Part shown: in pieces, positions 7,571 to 16,941 of the stretch | Position numbering within the stretch: position 1 is the first letter of the stretch | How the letters are laid out: every line of letters begins with the position of its first letter | Assembly: GCA_041586735.1 (NCBI GenBank) | Contig: JBFGZQ010000009.1 | Coordinates: 1 to 64,000, forward strand | DNA: 64,000 nt | Direction of reading: 5' to 3' | DNA from: Motiliproteus sp041586735 | Lineage (GTDB): Bacteria; Pseudomonadota; Gammaproteobacteria; Pseudomonadales; Balneatricaceae | Notes under the pieces: generated by a model | Database searches by the model: none | The model's input: only the letters and a program-made list of their open reading frames with translations | Told to the model about the DNA's origin: nothing | Translations under genes and position numbers: made by a program

Positions 7571-8959
7571 CTAGTTGGCCGGCATATTTTCTTTCAGGGT
7601 CCAGAGAATATCCTCGGCGACAACGCTGACAGCAGGCTCTCCGGCAGCGGTCAGAATAGAGACATAGATGCCGCTGCTACGACGGTTAAGCTTGACTTGG
7701 TAGCGATCGGTGAAGGTCAGGGCCCCCGAGTCCTGATCCTTTTTAAGCCGCGCGTCCTGAGCCCCGCCGAACGCATAGATCACTTTATCACCCAGCCAGA
7801 TTTTATAGCCCTCGGAGTCCTGCAGCTGCTGCTGCTCTACAGCAGCAGTCTGCTCTGCACTCAGATTTTCGACCACCGCGGTTTTGGCGCTATAAACGGG
7901 CTCGAGCGTGTCAGACTCGACACCTAAGGCCGCACCCAACGAGCCGGTATCGAAACGGATCTCTTCACGCTCGCCATGCAGCCAGGTGAAGAAGCCCACG
8001 GATTTCTCAGACTTAGCCGCAACGGCAGAGCTGAAGCTAATGTAGTACTTACCCAGATCTTTGTCTGCCGAGCCGACATCAACCTGCGCCCGAGTCAACG
8101 CCTGGGCAATACGCTCCCAGGCCTCATCGACCGAGCTGGTTAATTTCAATACCGGCTCACCCTCAGAGCTGCGACCAAAATAGACCCGCCCCTGCTGCTT
8201 CTGCCGCTCACGAGCGGCACTGGCCGTCGACTGCTCGGTGGACAGGCTCAGATAATGCAGCAGTTCGTACATCACCTGCGATTTATAATCGACATCCTGG
8301 GCGTCTTTGGACCAATCTGGCGCTTGGCGGCTATCGGTGACCCGGGCGCGCAGATGGCGTAAGCGGATGCTGGTCTTGTTGCTATCGCCATCGATAGCTT
8401 GTAGATAGGCCCGTAATTTATCCTGAGCAGGCCCCTGCAACGCGCGAAAGGTCAGGTTAGCCACTAATCGGGAGAACAGCCCCGGTTGCGACTCACCGCT
8501 ATCGATCCAAGCGGTTTCCAGCAACCCCTGAGCGGGGTCTGTTACCACTATCTGCTGGTTATTACTCGCAAAAAAGGCTTGTAGCTTGTCCCACACCTGG
8601 GTCAGCGGTTCGTTAACAACGATCAACCGCTCTTGGCCATCCCGCGCCAGGTTAACCTTGTCGTTACCGGCTTCGGCAACAAAAAAATCTGGTCGCGGGA
8701 TCTCGAACGCGGTATCTGAAATGGTCGCGGCGATACCGATCTCCGGCACCACCAACAGCTCCCTGATCTTATCCGAATCCAGATGTGCCGGGATAACCAG
8801 ACCCTTAGCCACCTCAGAGGCCTCATAGTCCTGCGCCCGATCACGGAGCACGGCATTCTCCCCTCCGATCAGCTCATTATTAGTCAGAGCACCACAACCG
8901 CTCACCAACACCAACAAGCCAGCGACAACACCAGTAACCACAGGACGTGACAGCAACAT
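7571..8959 (-). CDS. bamC: Outer membrane assembly lipoprotein BamC
   Basis: BamC is a lipoprotein of the BAM complex that inserts beta-barrel proteins in the outer membrane. A lipoprotein signal peptide ends LVLVSGC (Cys22 from this start), followed by the unstructured BamD-binding N-terminus and two helix-grip domains. It lies two bases-scale behind dapA, the classical dapA-bamC arrangement. At 462 residues it is over 100 residues longer than E. coli BamC (344). I prefer the ATG at 8959; a GTG two codons upstream (8965) is also possible. A good terminator follows. Confidence 0.92.
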   Translation of the reverse strand: MLLSRPVVTGVVAGLLVLVSGCGALTNNELIGGENAVLRDRAQDYEASEVAKGLVIPAHLDSDKIRELLVVPEIGIAATISDTAFEIPRPDFFVAEAGNDKVNLARDGQERLIVVNEPLTQVWDKLQAFFASNNQQIVVTDPAQGLLETAWIDSGESQPGLFSRLVANLTFRALQGPAQDKLRAYLQAIDGDSNKTSIRLRHLRARVTDSRQAPDWSKDAQDVDYKSQVMYELLHYLSLSTEQSTASAARERQKQQGRVYFGRSSEGEPVLKLTSSVDEAWERIAQALTRAQVDVGSADKDLGKYYISFSSAVAAKSEKSVGFFTWLHGEREEIRFDTGSLGAALGVESDTLEPVYSAKTAVVENLSAEQTAAVEQQQLQDSEGYKIWLGDKVIYAFGGAQDARLKKDQDSGALTFTDRYQVKLNRRSSGIYVSILTAAGEPAVSVVAEDILWTLKENMPAN

Positions 8960-8966
8960 CAGCACA

Positions 8967-9842
8967 TTACACCAATTCAGCAGCTTTTAGGCTTTCACGG
9001 ATACGCAGCCGATACTGAGCAGACAGCGGCGTTAGCGGTAAACGAATCCCGCTATCGATCAATCCCATCTCATGCAACGCCCATTTAACCGGGATAGGAT
9101 TAGATTCCACAAACAGGTCTCGATGCAGGTGATCGATACGTCGATTGAGCTGGCGCGCCTCATCAGCCTTACCCGCGAGTCCCAAAGCACAGATCTGCGC
9201 CATTTTCGCTGGCGCCACATTAGCGGTCACCGAGATATTGCCCTGGCCCCCCAGCAAAATCAGCTCCAACGCCGTCGCATCATCGCCAGAGTAGATAGCA
9301 AAACCTTCAGGCGCCTTGTTGATCAGTAGCTTGGCCCGCTCTAGATCGCCCGTAGCCTCCTTAATACCGACGATATTGGCTATCTCCGCCAGCCTTAACA
9401 CGGTTTCCGGCAACAGATCACAGGCCGTACGCCCCGGCACGTTATACAAAATCTGCGGAATATCAACGGCCGCAGCAATCGCCTTAAAGTGCTGATACAA
9501 GCCCTCTTGGGTAGGCTTATTATAATAGGGCGTGACGAGCAAACAGGCGTCGACACCGGCCGCTTTGGCCGCGGCCGTCAGCTCAATCGCTTCTTTGGTC
9601 GAATTGGCGCCAGTACCCGCAATAACGGCGATACGTCCCGCTACGCGCTGCACCACATGTTTGATCACCAAGCAATGCTCTTGGCAGTCTAGGGTGGCTG
9701 ACTCACCGCTCGTGCCCACTGCAACGATGGCACCGGTACCGGAGGCCAGGTGCAGATCTATCAGTTTATCGAGGCCATCCCAATCCAGCTCACCGGCGGG
9801 GGACATAGGGGTAACCAACGCAACCAGACTGCCCGTAATCAT
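8967..9842 (-). CDS. dapA: 4-hydroxy-tetrahydrodipicolinate synthase
   Basis: DapA condenses pyruvate and aspartate semialdehyde in the lysine/diaminopimelate pathway. The 291-residue product keeps the Schiff-base Lys161 (GIKEATG) and Tyr133 (ILYNVPGRT), with Thr44 in VGTSGES. The position equivalent to Thr45 of the catalytic triad is Ser45, a conservative change. I start at ATG 9842, which has GGAG about seven bases upstream and lines up with the E. coli N-terminus; a GTG immediately before it is less likely. It is divergent from bcp, and no gcvR lies between them. Confidence 0.96.
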   Translation of the reverse strand: MITGSLVALVTPMSPAGELDWDGLDKLIDLHLASGTGAIVAVGTSGESATLDCQEHCLVIKHVVQRVAGRIAVIAGTGANSTKEAIELTAAAKAAGVDACLLVTPYYNKPTQEGLYQHFKAIAAAVDIPQILYNVPGRTACDLLPETVLRLAEIANIVGIKEATGDLERAKLLINKAPEGFAIYSGDDATALELILLGGQGNISVTANVAPAKMAQICALGLAGKADEARQLNRRIDHLHRDLFVESNPIPVKWALHEMGLIDSGIRLPLTPLSAQYRLRIRESLKAAELV

Positions 9843-10029
9843 CACTCTTCTCCATCACACTAACGAATGTATTCCCAAAAAACGGGATAAAGCCCCTTAC
9901 CAGACTTCCAACAAGCCTGCTATTCTAACCAAGCAACAGGATCAACGTAACTAGCGTTGCAATTAATTACTACCAAGCCGATCAGCCGCGCAGTTGATCG
10001 CTTAGGTTCAAACCCATCAGGAAAGCCCC

Positions 10030-10479
10030 ATGACCTTAACCGTCGGCCAACAAGCACCCGATTTCAGCGCCATTGATCAACATGCCAAGCCTATTTCACT
10101 GTCCCAGTTTAGAGGCCGTAAACTGGTGCTGTATTTCTATCCCAAAGACTCCACACCCGGCTGCACCGCCCAAGCCTGCAACCTGCGCGACAACTACGCT
10201 CAGCTGGTCGAGGCTGGCTACGTGATACTCGGCATCAGCACCGACTCCCCTAAACGGCATCAAAATTTCATCACCAAAAACGCCCTGCCCTTTACGCTGA
10301 TTGCCGACGAGGACCACAGCGTCCACGAACTCTACGGCACCTGGCAATTGAAAAAATTTATGGGCAAGGAGTACTGGGGTACCGTTCGCACTAGCTTTGT
10401 CATCGACGAGCAAGGCACCCTTACCGAGATCATCACCAAAGTCAAAACCAAGGATCACAGCGCCCAAATTTTAGCCTGA
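10030..10479 (+). CDS. bcp: Thioredoxin-dependent peroxiredoxin BCP
   Basis: Bcp reduces hydrogen peroxide and organic peroxides with electrons from thioredoxin. The 149-residue product has the PrxQ motif FYPKDSTPGCTAQAC, giving peroxidatic Cys45 and resolving Cys50 in the same helix, and the conserved Arg in GTVRTSFVID. The usual family length is about 155. It is divergent from dapA and convergent with perM, whose end lies eight bases away. Confidence 0.94.
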   Translation: MTLTVGQQAPDFSAIDQHAKPISLSQFRGRKLVLYFYPKDSTPGCTAQACNLRDNYAQLVEAGYVILGISTDSPKRHQNFITKNALPFTLIADEDHSVHELYGTWQLKKFMGKEYWGTVRTSFVIDEQGTLTEIITKVKTKDHSAQILA

Positions 10480-10487
10480 GAGGCCAA

Positions 10488-11558
10488 CTATTCACGCATC
10501 CGCTCCATCAGCGTTTTTTGCGGCCAGGCATGCATCACGGCCTTAAGCAGGGTCGCTAACGGAATCGCAAAAAACACCCCCCAAAAACCCCATACACCAC
10601 CAAAGACCAGAACCGCGACGATGATAGCGACCGGATGCAGATTGACCGCCTCTGAAAAAAGCAACGGCACCAGCACGTTACCATCCAACGCCTGGATAAT
10701 GCCATAAGCGGCCATCAGGTAGAAAAATTCATTGGTCCAGCCCCATTGAAAGAACGCAATGATGGCAACAGGCAGGGTCACCAGAGCAGCACCTATATAG
10801 GGGATGACCACCGACAACCCCACCATTAATGCCAGGAGCGCCGCATAGTTGAGATTCAGCGCGATAAAGGTGATATAGGACACCGCGCCAACCAGGATAA
10901 TTTCCACCACCTTGCCACGAACGTAGTTAGCGATCTGCTGGTCCATTTCGCTGCCGACCTGAGATAAAATCCTGCGCTTCTCTGGCAGAAAGGCGGTCCA
11001 CCAACGCGTGATCAGCCCACCATCCTTCATAAAGAAAAACACCAGAATAGGTACCAGCACGATATAGATCAACACCTGCACCAGATTGGCGATGGATGAT
11101 ATCGATGATGACACCACCACCTGCCCCAACTTGCCGATTTCAGCGCCGGCCTGCTCGGTTAACGCGGCAATATGCTGCGCAGAGATCAGCTCCGGATATT
11201 GCTCAGGGAGCAGCATCAACAACGACTGCCCCTGTTTTACCATCCGCGGCAACTCGTTGAGCAAGCTCGCTAACTGGCGCCACGCGTTAGGGATCACAAT
11301 CAGTAATAACGCCATAAAGGCACTGATAAAGGCGATAAACACCAGGGTTACCGCCAAGGTGTGGGACATGCCGATGTCCTTACACTTCTGGACCAACCCC
11401 TGCATTAGAAAAGCGATAATCAGCCCCGCGAACACAGGCGCCAGCATTGACCCCAGGGTCAGAATGATAACCAGGGAGGCGGCTAAGAACACGAACAACA
11501 GCAGCGCTTCTTCGTCGCTAAAATAGCGATCTATCCAGCCATTAACCACCTTAAACAT
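10488..11558 (-). CDS. perM: AI-2E family transporter (PerM-like)
   Basis: A 356-residue integral membrane protein with about eight hydrophobic helices and the family layout: a pair of N-terminal helices, a soluble middle region (about 95-150), then a helical bundle containing PILVFFFMKDG and the C-terminal PLLFSEAVNLHPVAIIVAVLVFGGVWGFWGVFFAIPLA region (given here only as landmarks). Members include PerM and the autoinducer-2 exporter TqsA; the substrate here is unknown. The place between bcp and tusA/bepA matches the Pseudomonas PerM gene. Confidence 0.88.
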   Translation of the reverse strand: MFKVVNGWIDRYFSDEEALLLFVFLAASLVIILTLGSMLAPVFAGLIIAFLMQGLVQKCKDIGMSHTLAVTLVFIAFISAFMALLLIVIPNAWRQLASLLNELPRMVKQGQSLLMLLPEQYPELISAQHIAALTEQAGAEIGKLGQVVVSSSISSIANLVQVLIYIVLVPILVFFFMKDGGLITRWWTAFLPEKRRILSQVGSEMDQQIANYVRGKVVEIILVGAVSYITFIALNLNYAALLALMVGLSVVIPYIGAALVTLPVAIIAFFQWGWTNEFFYLMAAYGIIQALDGNVLVPLLFSEAVNLHPVAIIVAVLVFGGVWGFWGVFFAIPLATLLKAVMHAWPQKTLMERMRE

Positions 11559-11609
11559 GAACCGTGAAACCTCTGTTAACCCTTGAGTTATGACTACCTT
11601 GGCCGATCA

Positions 11610-11879
11610 TTATCCGGCCACCCTTTTATCGGTCTTGCGGATCACGTAGGTATAGCGCCCCCCCTGCTCGCCAGAATAGAGTAACGCATCACCCGACTGG
11701 TCGGTAAAGGCTTTAAAATCACGCACCGAACCGGCATCGGTTGCGACCACCTGCAATATTTCGCCCGGCTGCAGCCTATTGAGCGCCTGCTTGGCCTTGA
11801 GTAACGGTAGAGGACAGCTTAGCCCACAAGCATCCAAGCGCTGACTAATCGGATAGTCGCTCTCGATTTCAACTGACAT
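11610..11879 (-). CDS. tusA: TusA-family sulfurtransferase
   Basis: TusA-like proteins carry a persulfide sulfur for tRNA thiolation, molybdenum cofactor or other sulfur transfer. The 89-residue product contains DACGLSCPLPLLKAKQAL: the Cys-Pro motif (Cys22-Pro23) is the sulfur-carrying site and Cys18 is an extra cysteine. GGAG lies eight bases before the ATG. It sits between perM and divergent bepA, the same arrangement as in Pseudomonas. Which partners it serves is not shown by the sequence. Confidence 0.88.
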   Translation of the reverse strand: MSVEIESDYPISQRLDACGLSCPLPLLKAKQALNRLQPGEILQVVATDAGSVRDFKAFTDQSGDALLYSGEQGGRYTYVIRKTDKRVAG

Positions 11880-12011
11880 TTTGCAACTCCAGAGGGTATA
11901 TTAGCCGTAGATAGCGGTGCGACGACCGTCACGGCATCGTGAATAAAACGACTATATACCAGATGCTATTGAGGGATCACTATAAACTACCAAGCTATTG
12001 GATTTAAAAGA

Positions 12012-13445
12012 ATGACTCACAAGCTTAGCACCTATGTTAGGGGACTGCTGCTGTGCTCGCTGTTATGGAGCCCCGTATATGCCAACCCACTGCCGCTATT
12101 GGGCGACAGCAGCTCTGGCATCCTGTCTTTGGACGAAGAGTACCGGCTCGGTAACGCCTGGGTCAGAACCTTGCGAGCCCAGGCTCCGCTATTGGATGAT
12201 CCGCTCACCTTTAGCTTTATTAAAGAACTACTGCAGCGCCTGTCGGTCTACAGCAACCTCCAGGATCGCCGCCTAAGCCTGGTCGTCATCAACAACAACA
12301 GCCTCAACGCCTTTGCGGTTCCCGGCGGTATCATCGGCGTCAACAGCGGGCTGTTTTTATTCTCCGCGACAGAAAGTGAATTCGCTTCGGTGCTGGCGCA
12401 CGAACTCTCCCACCTCAGCCAGCGCCATTACGCCCAACGCCTGGCGGAGGAGCAGAAAAGCCTGCCTCTGCAACTAGCGACCACGCTGGCGGGTATTTTA
12501 TTGATGGCCAGCAGCGACAGTCAGGCCGGGATGGCGGCCATACTAGGGGGCCAGGCGGCCGCAGCCGAGCGCAGCCTAGCATTCAGCCGCAGCAACGAAC
12601 AGGAAGCTGACCGGGTTGGCATGCAGGTGTTGGTCGATACCGGCTATGACCCGACTGCGATGCCCAAGATGTTTTCCCAGCTGCAGCGCTCTAGCGCAAA
12701 CCTTGGCAAAAAGCCCCCTGAGTTTTTACTGACCCACCCGGTAACCGAATCTCGCATTGCTGACGCCCTGAATCGCTCGGCGCAACTGCCTAAAAATGGA
12801 ACCGTTAACAGTCTGGCTTACAGCATCATCAGAACCCGCGTGCAGGTTCTGGCATTCAACAACGACGCGGCTGCCTACCTAAAATACCTCGACGCCGTGG
12901 CCAGCGACCCTAGCGTAGAACATCGTTACGGCCTAGCCTTCAGCGCCTTGCGCAACGACAAGTTCGACCAGGCACAACAGCAACTTGGGATCTTGCTTGC
13001 AGCAGATCCCAACCGTCTGAGCTTCCGTCTGCTGCAATCCGAACTCTGGCTGGCAGCCAGAGAACCCGAACGCGCCAGCCAGCAACTCGAACAGCTACTG
13101 GAGCTATACCCCAACAACCATCCGCTCACCATGCTATTAGCCAAGGCCTACCATCAGTTGGGGGCTCATAGAAAAGTGGCTAGCCTGTTACTACGCCACA
13201 GCAGAGCCTATCCCAATGACCTGCAGCTCTGGTATCAACTGGCCGAAGCGAGCGGCCTGAGCAATGATATTAAAGGCGTGCACTTGGCACGGGCAGAGTA
13301 TTTCTTGCTAACTGGGGCGGTGGCTAAAGCCAAGGAGCATCTGGAGCGGGCGCTAAAACAACCCAGCCTGAGCGATCACGAACGCGTATTGGTGCAGCAA
13401 CGCCTTAAAGACACGGAGGAGATCCGCAAAAGTTTGAGCCTGTAG
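12012..13445 (+). CDS. bepA: Periplasmic M48 metalloprotease/chaperone BepA
   Basis: BepA helps LptD and other outer-membrane proteins fold, and degrades stalled ones. The 477-residue product has a signal peptide ending near VYA-NP, the zinc motif HELSH (130-134) within a peptidase M48 domain, the downstream EQEAD motif (196-200) supplying the third ligand, and a C-terminal TPR half (about 290-475). The usual length is about 485. It is convergent with nadA across a strong bidirectional hairpin. Confidence 0.93.
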   Translation: MTHKLSTYVRGLLLCSLLWSPVYANPLPLLGDSSSGILSLDEEYRLGNAWVRTLRAQAPLLDDPLTFSFIKELLQRLSVYSNLQDRRLSLVVINNNSLNAFAVPGGIIGVNSGLFLFSATESEFASVLAHELSHLSQRHYAQRLAEEQKSLPLQLATTLAGILLMASSDSQAGMAAILGGQAAAAERSLAFSRSNEQEADRVGMQVLVDTGYDPTAMPKMFSQLQRSSANLGKKPPEFLLTHPVTESRIADALNRSAQLPKNGTVNSLAYSIIRTRVQVLAFNNDAAAYLKYLDAVASDPSVEHRYGLAFSALRNDKFDQAQQQLGILLAADPNRLSFRLLQSELWLAAREPERASQQLEQLLELYPNNHPLTMLLAKAYHQLGAHRKVASLLLRHSRAYPNDLQLWYQLAEASGLSNDIKGVHLARAEYFLLTGAVAKAKEHLERALKQPSLSDHERVLVQQRLKDTEEIRKSLSL

Positions 13446-13451
13446 AGCTCC

Positions 13452-13491
13452 AAATAACCGATAGTCCAGTAGGGTGCTATCGGTTATTTTA
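13452..13491. terminator. Bidirectional terminator between bepA and nadA
   Basis: A perfect 13-bp stem (AAATAACCGATAG 13452-13464, CTATCGGTTATTT 13477-13489) with a 12-base loop lies 7 bases after bepA. Both ends carry short T-runs when read outward. Confidence 0.8.
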
Positions 13492-13520
13492 GGCTCTGAG
13501 TAGCCACCCTGATCGGCATG

Positions 13521-14591
13521 TTATTTCCTGGCTTGAAGCCGAGCCGAAAAGTCCAACATCCGTTGCAACGGCAGCAAGGCCTGCTCACGCAGCTGCGCAT
13601 CGACCCTGATCTCCTGATCACCGCGCTCCAGCACCGCAGCCAGATTTTCAAGCTCGTTCATCGCCATCCACGGACAATGCGCACAGCTGCGACAGGTCGC
13701 ACCACTGCCCGCAGTCGGCGCTTCAATGAAGTTTTTGCCCGGTGCGGCTTGGCGCATCTTATAGAAGATGCCGCGATCCGTGGCCACGATAAAATCAGGA
13801 TTAGGCAGGGTCTGGGCTGCTTTGATCAACTGGCTGGTGGAACCGACACAGTCCGCCAACGCCACCAAAGCGGCGGGAGACTCAGGATGTACGAGGATGG
13901 CAGCCTCTGGGTAGAGATGCTTAAGACTGAGCAACCCTTGGACCTTGAACTCTTCATGCACAATACAGGAGCCATCCCACATCAGCATCTCAGCGCCCGT
14001 CTGATCCTGAATGTAACCACCTAGGTGTTTATCGGGTGCCCAGATTATTTTTTCACCCTGATCGGCAAGATGCTCAACAATCTCCAGCGCACAACTCGAA
14101 GTCACCACCCAGTCGGCACGGGCCTTGACCTCCGCCGAGGTGTTAGCGTACACCACGACCTTATGGTCAGGATGGGCGTCGCAAAAAGCTGAAAACTCTT
14201 TGATCGGACAGCCGATATCTAACGAACAGGTCGCCTCCAGAGTGGGCATCAACACCCGCTTCTCCGGGTTTAATATCTTCGCGGTCTCACCCATAAAGCG
14301 AACCCCCGCGACCACCAACGTCGACGCGGAGTGCTGGTTGCCAAAACGCGCCATCTCTAACGAGTCGGCTACGCAACCGCCGGTCTCTTCAGCCAGCTCC
14401 TGCAGCAGCGAATCGGTGTAATAGTGGGCAACCAGACAAGCATCCTGCTCTTTGAGCAACCGCTTAATCCGGCTTTTATAGTCCAAGACTTGATCAACAC
14501 TCAGATCAGCATGCTTGTAACTGTGCGCAAGATGCTCCTGCACCAGGACGCGCTCTGCAATTTGTTGGTCTGTAAGCATAATAATCTTCAT
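13521..14591 (-). CDS. nadA: Quinolinate synthase
   Basis: NadA condenses iminoaspartate and dihydroxyacetone phosphate to quinolinate in NAD synthesis. The 356-residue product has the three [4Fe-4S] cysteines at 122 (EATCSLDIGCP), 209 (DGSCIVHEEF) and 306 (CRSCAHCPWM), equivalent to 113, 200 and 297 in E. coli. An internal ATG at codon 5 is an equally good start. No nadB or nadC lies nearby. It stands as a single gene between bepA and queC. Confidence 0.95.
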   Translation of the reverse strand: MKIIMLTDQQIAERVLVQEHLAHSYKHADLSVDQVLDYKSRIKRLLKEQDACLVAHYYTDSLLQELAEETGGCVADSLEMARFGNQHSASTLVVAGVRFMGETAKILNPEKRVLMPTLEATCSLDIGCPIKEFSAFCDAHPDHKVVVYANTSAEVKARADWVVTSSCALEIVEHLADQGEKIIWAPDKHLGGYIQDQTGAEMLMWDGSCIVHEEFKVQGLLSLKHLYPEAAILVHPESPAALVALADCVGSTSQLIKAAQTLPNPDFIVATDRGIFYKMRQAAPGKNFIEAPTAGSGATCRSCAHCPWMAMNELENLAAVLERGDQEIRVDAQLREQALLPLQRMLDFSARLQARK

Positions 14592-14687
14592 TAAGTTTCA
14601 GTAGCGAAAAACCGCCAAGGGCTCCAACCACAACAGGCTGGCTATCATACCGCCCTGCATCTAAAAATCAAACGCCCCGCCAACCCG

Positions 14688-15368
14688 TTACCGATAGCGG
14701 GTAGGGTCCACCACAGAGGCGTCTGCGAAGCCCTGGGCTCTTAATCGACAGCTATCACAAACCGCACAAGCACGCCCCTGAGCATCGGCCTGGTAGCAGG
14801 ATACCGTAAGACTATAATCCAGACCGGCCGCAACCCCCTGCTGGATGATCTGCGCCTTGGTCAAATGGATAAGTGGCGTTGCAATGCGAATGGGCTTACC
14901 GTCTAGAGCCGCCTTGGTGGCCACATTGGCCAGCGCCTGAAACGCGTCAATAAATGCAGGTCGGCAATCCGGATAACCCGAATAATCCACCGCATTGACC
15001 CCGATAAAGATCGCCTCGGCTTCAAGCACCTCCGCCCAGCCTAACGCCATCGACAGAAATAGCGTGTTGCGCGCCGGAACATAGGTAACAGGCACACCCT
15101 GGCAAAGCTGGTCAGGCACAGCAATACTGTGATCGGTCAGCGCAGAGCCGCCGATATCACCCAGATCAAAACGTATGGTCTTGTGTTCGACAACCCCAAG
15201 CTGTTGTGCCAGAGCCGCAGCAGCTTGCAACTCGGCTAGCGCGCGCTGACCGTAGTTAAAACTCAGCGCATAACATTGATAACCCGCTTGACGAGCCAGT
15301 ACTAGAGCCGTTGCAGAATCCAGCCCTCCGGATAACAGCACTACGGCTTTTTTTGCAGAAACAGACAT
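14688..15368 (-). CDS. queC: 7-cyano-7-deazaguanine synthase
   Basis: QueC turns 7-carboxy-7-deazaguanine into preQ0 in the queuosine pathway, using ATP and ammonia. The 226-residue product shows the PP-loop SGGLDSAT (13-20) and a C-terminal zinc-binding set of cysteines in SCYQADAQGRACAVCDSC. It follows cpoB on the same strand. In Pseudomonas queE lies between the two; here queE is missing from this place and must lie elsewhere if the pathway is complete. Confidence 0.95.
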   Translation of the reverse strand: MSVSAKKAVVLLSGGLDSATALVLARQAGYQCYALSFNYGQRALAELQAAAALAQQLGVVEHKTIRFDLGDIGGSALTDHSIAVPDQLCQGVPVTYVPARNTLFLSMALGWAEVLEAEAIFIGVNAVDYSGYPDCRPAFIDAFQALANVATKAALDGKPIRIATPLIHLTKAQIIQQGVAAGLDYSLTVSCYQADAQGRACAVCDSCRLRAQGFADASVVDPTRYR

Positions 15369-15440
15369 GAATCACTCGATCGCAATCAACAACAGGGAAC
15401 TCCGCAGCAGACGCTAAGCGGCCGCTTACGGATTAAAATA

Positions 15441-16325
15441 CTAACGATTTCGCTGCAGGAAATCCTCAGCCAGGTTAGCAGGCGCCTGATCAGGGAAAAG
15501 CTCGATCACCTTCGCCATACTGGCCTTGCCTTTATCGAGCAGCCCCTGCTCGTAATAGCTCAACCCCAACTTATAGTAGGCATCGGCAGCTTTAGGATGG
15601 CCAGGGTAGCGCGTGAGCAACTGCTGATACGCCAGACTTGCTTTTTGCTGGTCCGGAGTCGGCTTGGCACGATGGACCTCTGCGGTCCAGTACAGCACGT
15701 TAGCGGTCAGCGAACTGTCAGGATACTGCTGTAAGAATCCTTCAAAGGCGCGCAATGCCTGATCAAAATTGCGCTCACGCACCAAGGAGAACGCATCCTT
15801 GTAGGCTTGCGCATCGGCAACAGTAGCCGCGGCCGGAGCCATCACCGCCGGACGATCGGCAGGCACCGAAGCAGACGCGGAGAGCGGTGACGGCAACGCC
15901 GCAGGTAGCGCAGCAGTGGGCGCCATAGGTACGGCAACAGCGCGCTGGCTTAACAAGCCGAGGCGACGATCAAGATCGCGATAACGATCGCGCTGATCGA
16001 CCTGCAGACGCTGCAGCTGATGCTGCTGCTCTTCGACCTGACCACGCAGGAAGCGCACCTCTTCCTGCAGCTGATCCAGCATCATAAACAACTCGGCATT
16101 GGCAGAAACGGCCGCTTTCGGCAGCGAAGCCACGGCCGCACGCGAGCTATCGCTCACAGCCATCGGACTCACCACCGGATTCACTACCGGGCCCAGCGCT
16201 GGTGCCGCTGGCGCACTCGGTGATCGATCAGTGCGATCAACCACCGGTATCCCGCCTGCGGCAAATACCAGTGGCGCAGCAATCCCTAGCAGCAAAGCGG
16301 CTAATGCAGTGTTGGATCGAGTCAT
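15441..16325 (-). CDS. cpoB: Cell division coordinator CpoB (YbgF)
   Basis: CpoB links the Tol machine to peptidoglycan synthesis by PBP1B during division. The 294-residue product has a signal peptide (about 1-22), an alanine/proline-rich spacer, a trimerising coiled coil rich in glutamine and glutamate (about 75-115) and a C-terminal TPR domain (about 170-290). It starts three bases after the pal stop, so it belongs to the tol-pal operon. Its length is somewhat above E. coli CpoB (263), mainly from the spacer. Confidence 0.94.
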   Translation of the reverse strand: MTRSNTALAALLLGIAAPLVFAAGGIPVVDRTDRSPSAPAAPALGPVVNPVVSPMAVSDSSRAAVASLPKAAVSANAELFMMLDQLQEEVRFLRGQVEEQQHQLQRLQVDQRDRYRDLDRRLGLLSQRAVAVPMAPTAALPAALPSPLSASASVPADRPAVMAPAAATVADAQAYKDAFSLVRERNFDQALRAFEGFLQQYPDSSLTANVLYWTAEVHRAKPTPDQQKASLAYQQLLTRYPGHPKAADAYYKLGLSYYEQGLLDKGKASMAKVIELFPDQAPANLAEDFLQRNR

Positions 16326-16328
16326 GAC

Positions 16329-16883
16329 TTAGTGGCTGTACTTAAGCTCGACACGACGGTTCTGACCCCATGAGCCTTCATCATGCCCCATCATCGCTGG
16401 ACGCTCTTCGCCATAGCTAACCACTTCGATCTGGTTGCTACCCGCACCCTGTACCGTCAGAAAACGGCTCACCGCCTTAGCGCGACGCTCACCCAGAGCC
16501 ATGTTGTATTCACGAGTCCCACGCTCATCGGCATGACCCTCGAGCACTAAACGGCTGTCAGCATGTGTAGCTAAATATTTGGCATGCGCGCTCAGGTCTT
16601 CAAAGGCATCCGCTTGAATCACGGTCTTGTCGAAATCAAAATAGAACACCGTCTGCAGCTTGGCGATCGCGGCTTTAGCCATCTGCTCATCGCTCATCGT
16701 CCCGCTGTGCATGCCGGTGTCCGCACCCGCTGCCATCGGTGTCGCAACCTCTTCGATGACGGGCTGCGCTACCACGGGCGCAGTGTCTAGGCCATCTGTC
16801 GAGGTGCCGGTCGAGCTACAACCGCTGATCCAAACGACGGCAGTGGCTACGGCAACTACTTTGCTGAAATTTCTAACGCGCAT
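16329..16883 (-). CDS. pal: Peptidoglycan-associated lipoprotein Pal
   Basis: Pal anchors the outer membrane to peptidoglycan and binds TolB. The 184-residue precursor has a lipobox WISGC (lipidated Cys22), a flexible linker and an OmpA-like domain with FDFDKTVI and LEGHADERGTREYNMALGERRA, the diaminopimelate-binding region. It lies between tolB and cpoB, in the universal order. Confidence 0.97.
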   Translation of the reverse strand: MRVRNFSKVVAVATAVVWISGCSSTGTSTDGLDTAPVVAQPVIEEVATPMAAGADTGMHSGTMSDEQMAKAAIAKLQTVFYFDFDKTVIQADAFEDLSAHAKYLATHADSRLVLEGHADERGTREYNMALGERRAKAVSRFLTVQGAGSNQIEVVSYGEERPAMMGHDEGSWGQNRRVELKYSH

Positions 16884-16941
16884 TATAAGCTCCTAAAAAT
16901 AAACAAAAATTAATTCCAACTAAGTTACTGCTTCGATGCAT

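Noticed and set aside
13518..14024. 168-codon plus-strand frame opposite nadA
   Set aside because: It lies wholly antisense to a well-supported nadA and has no ribosome site or recognisable domain.
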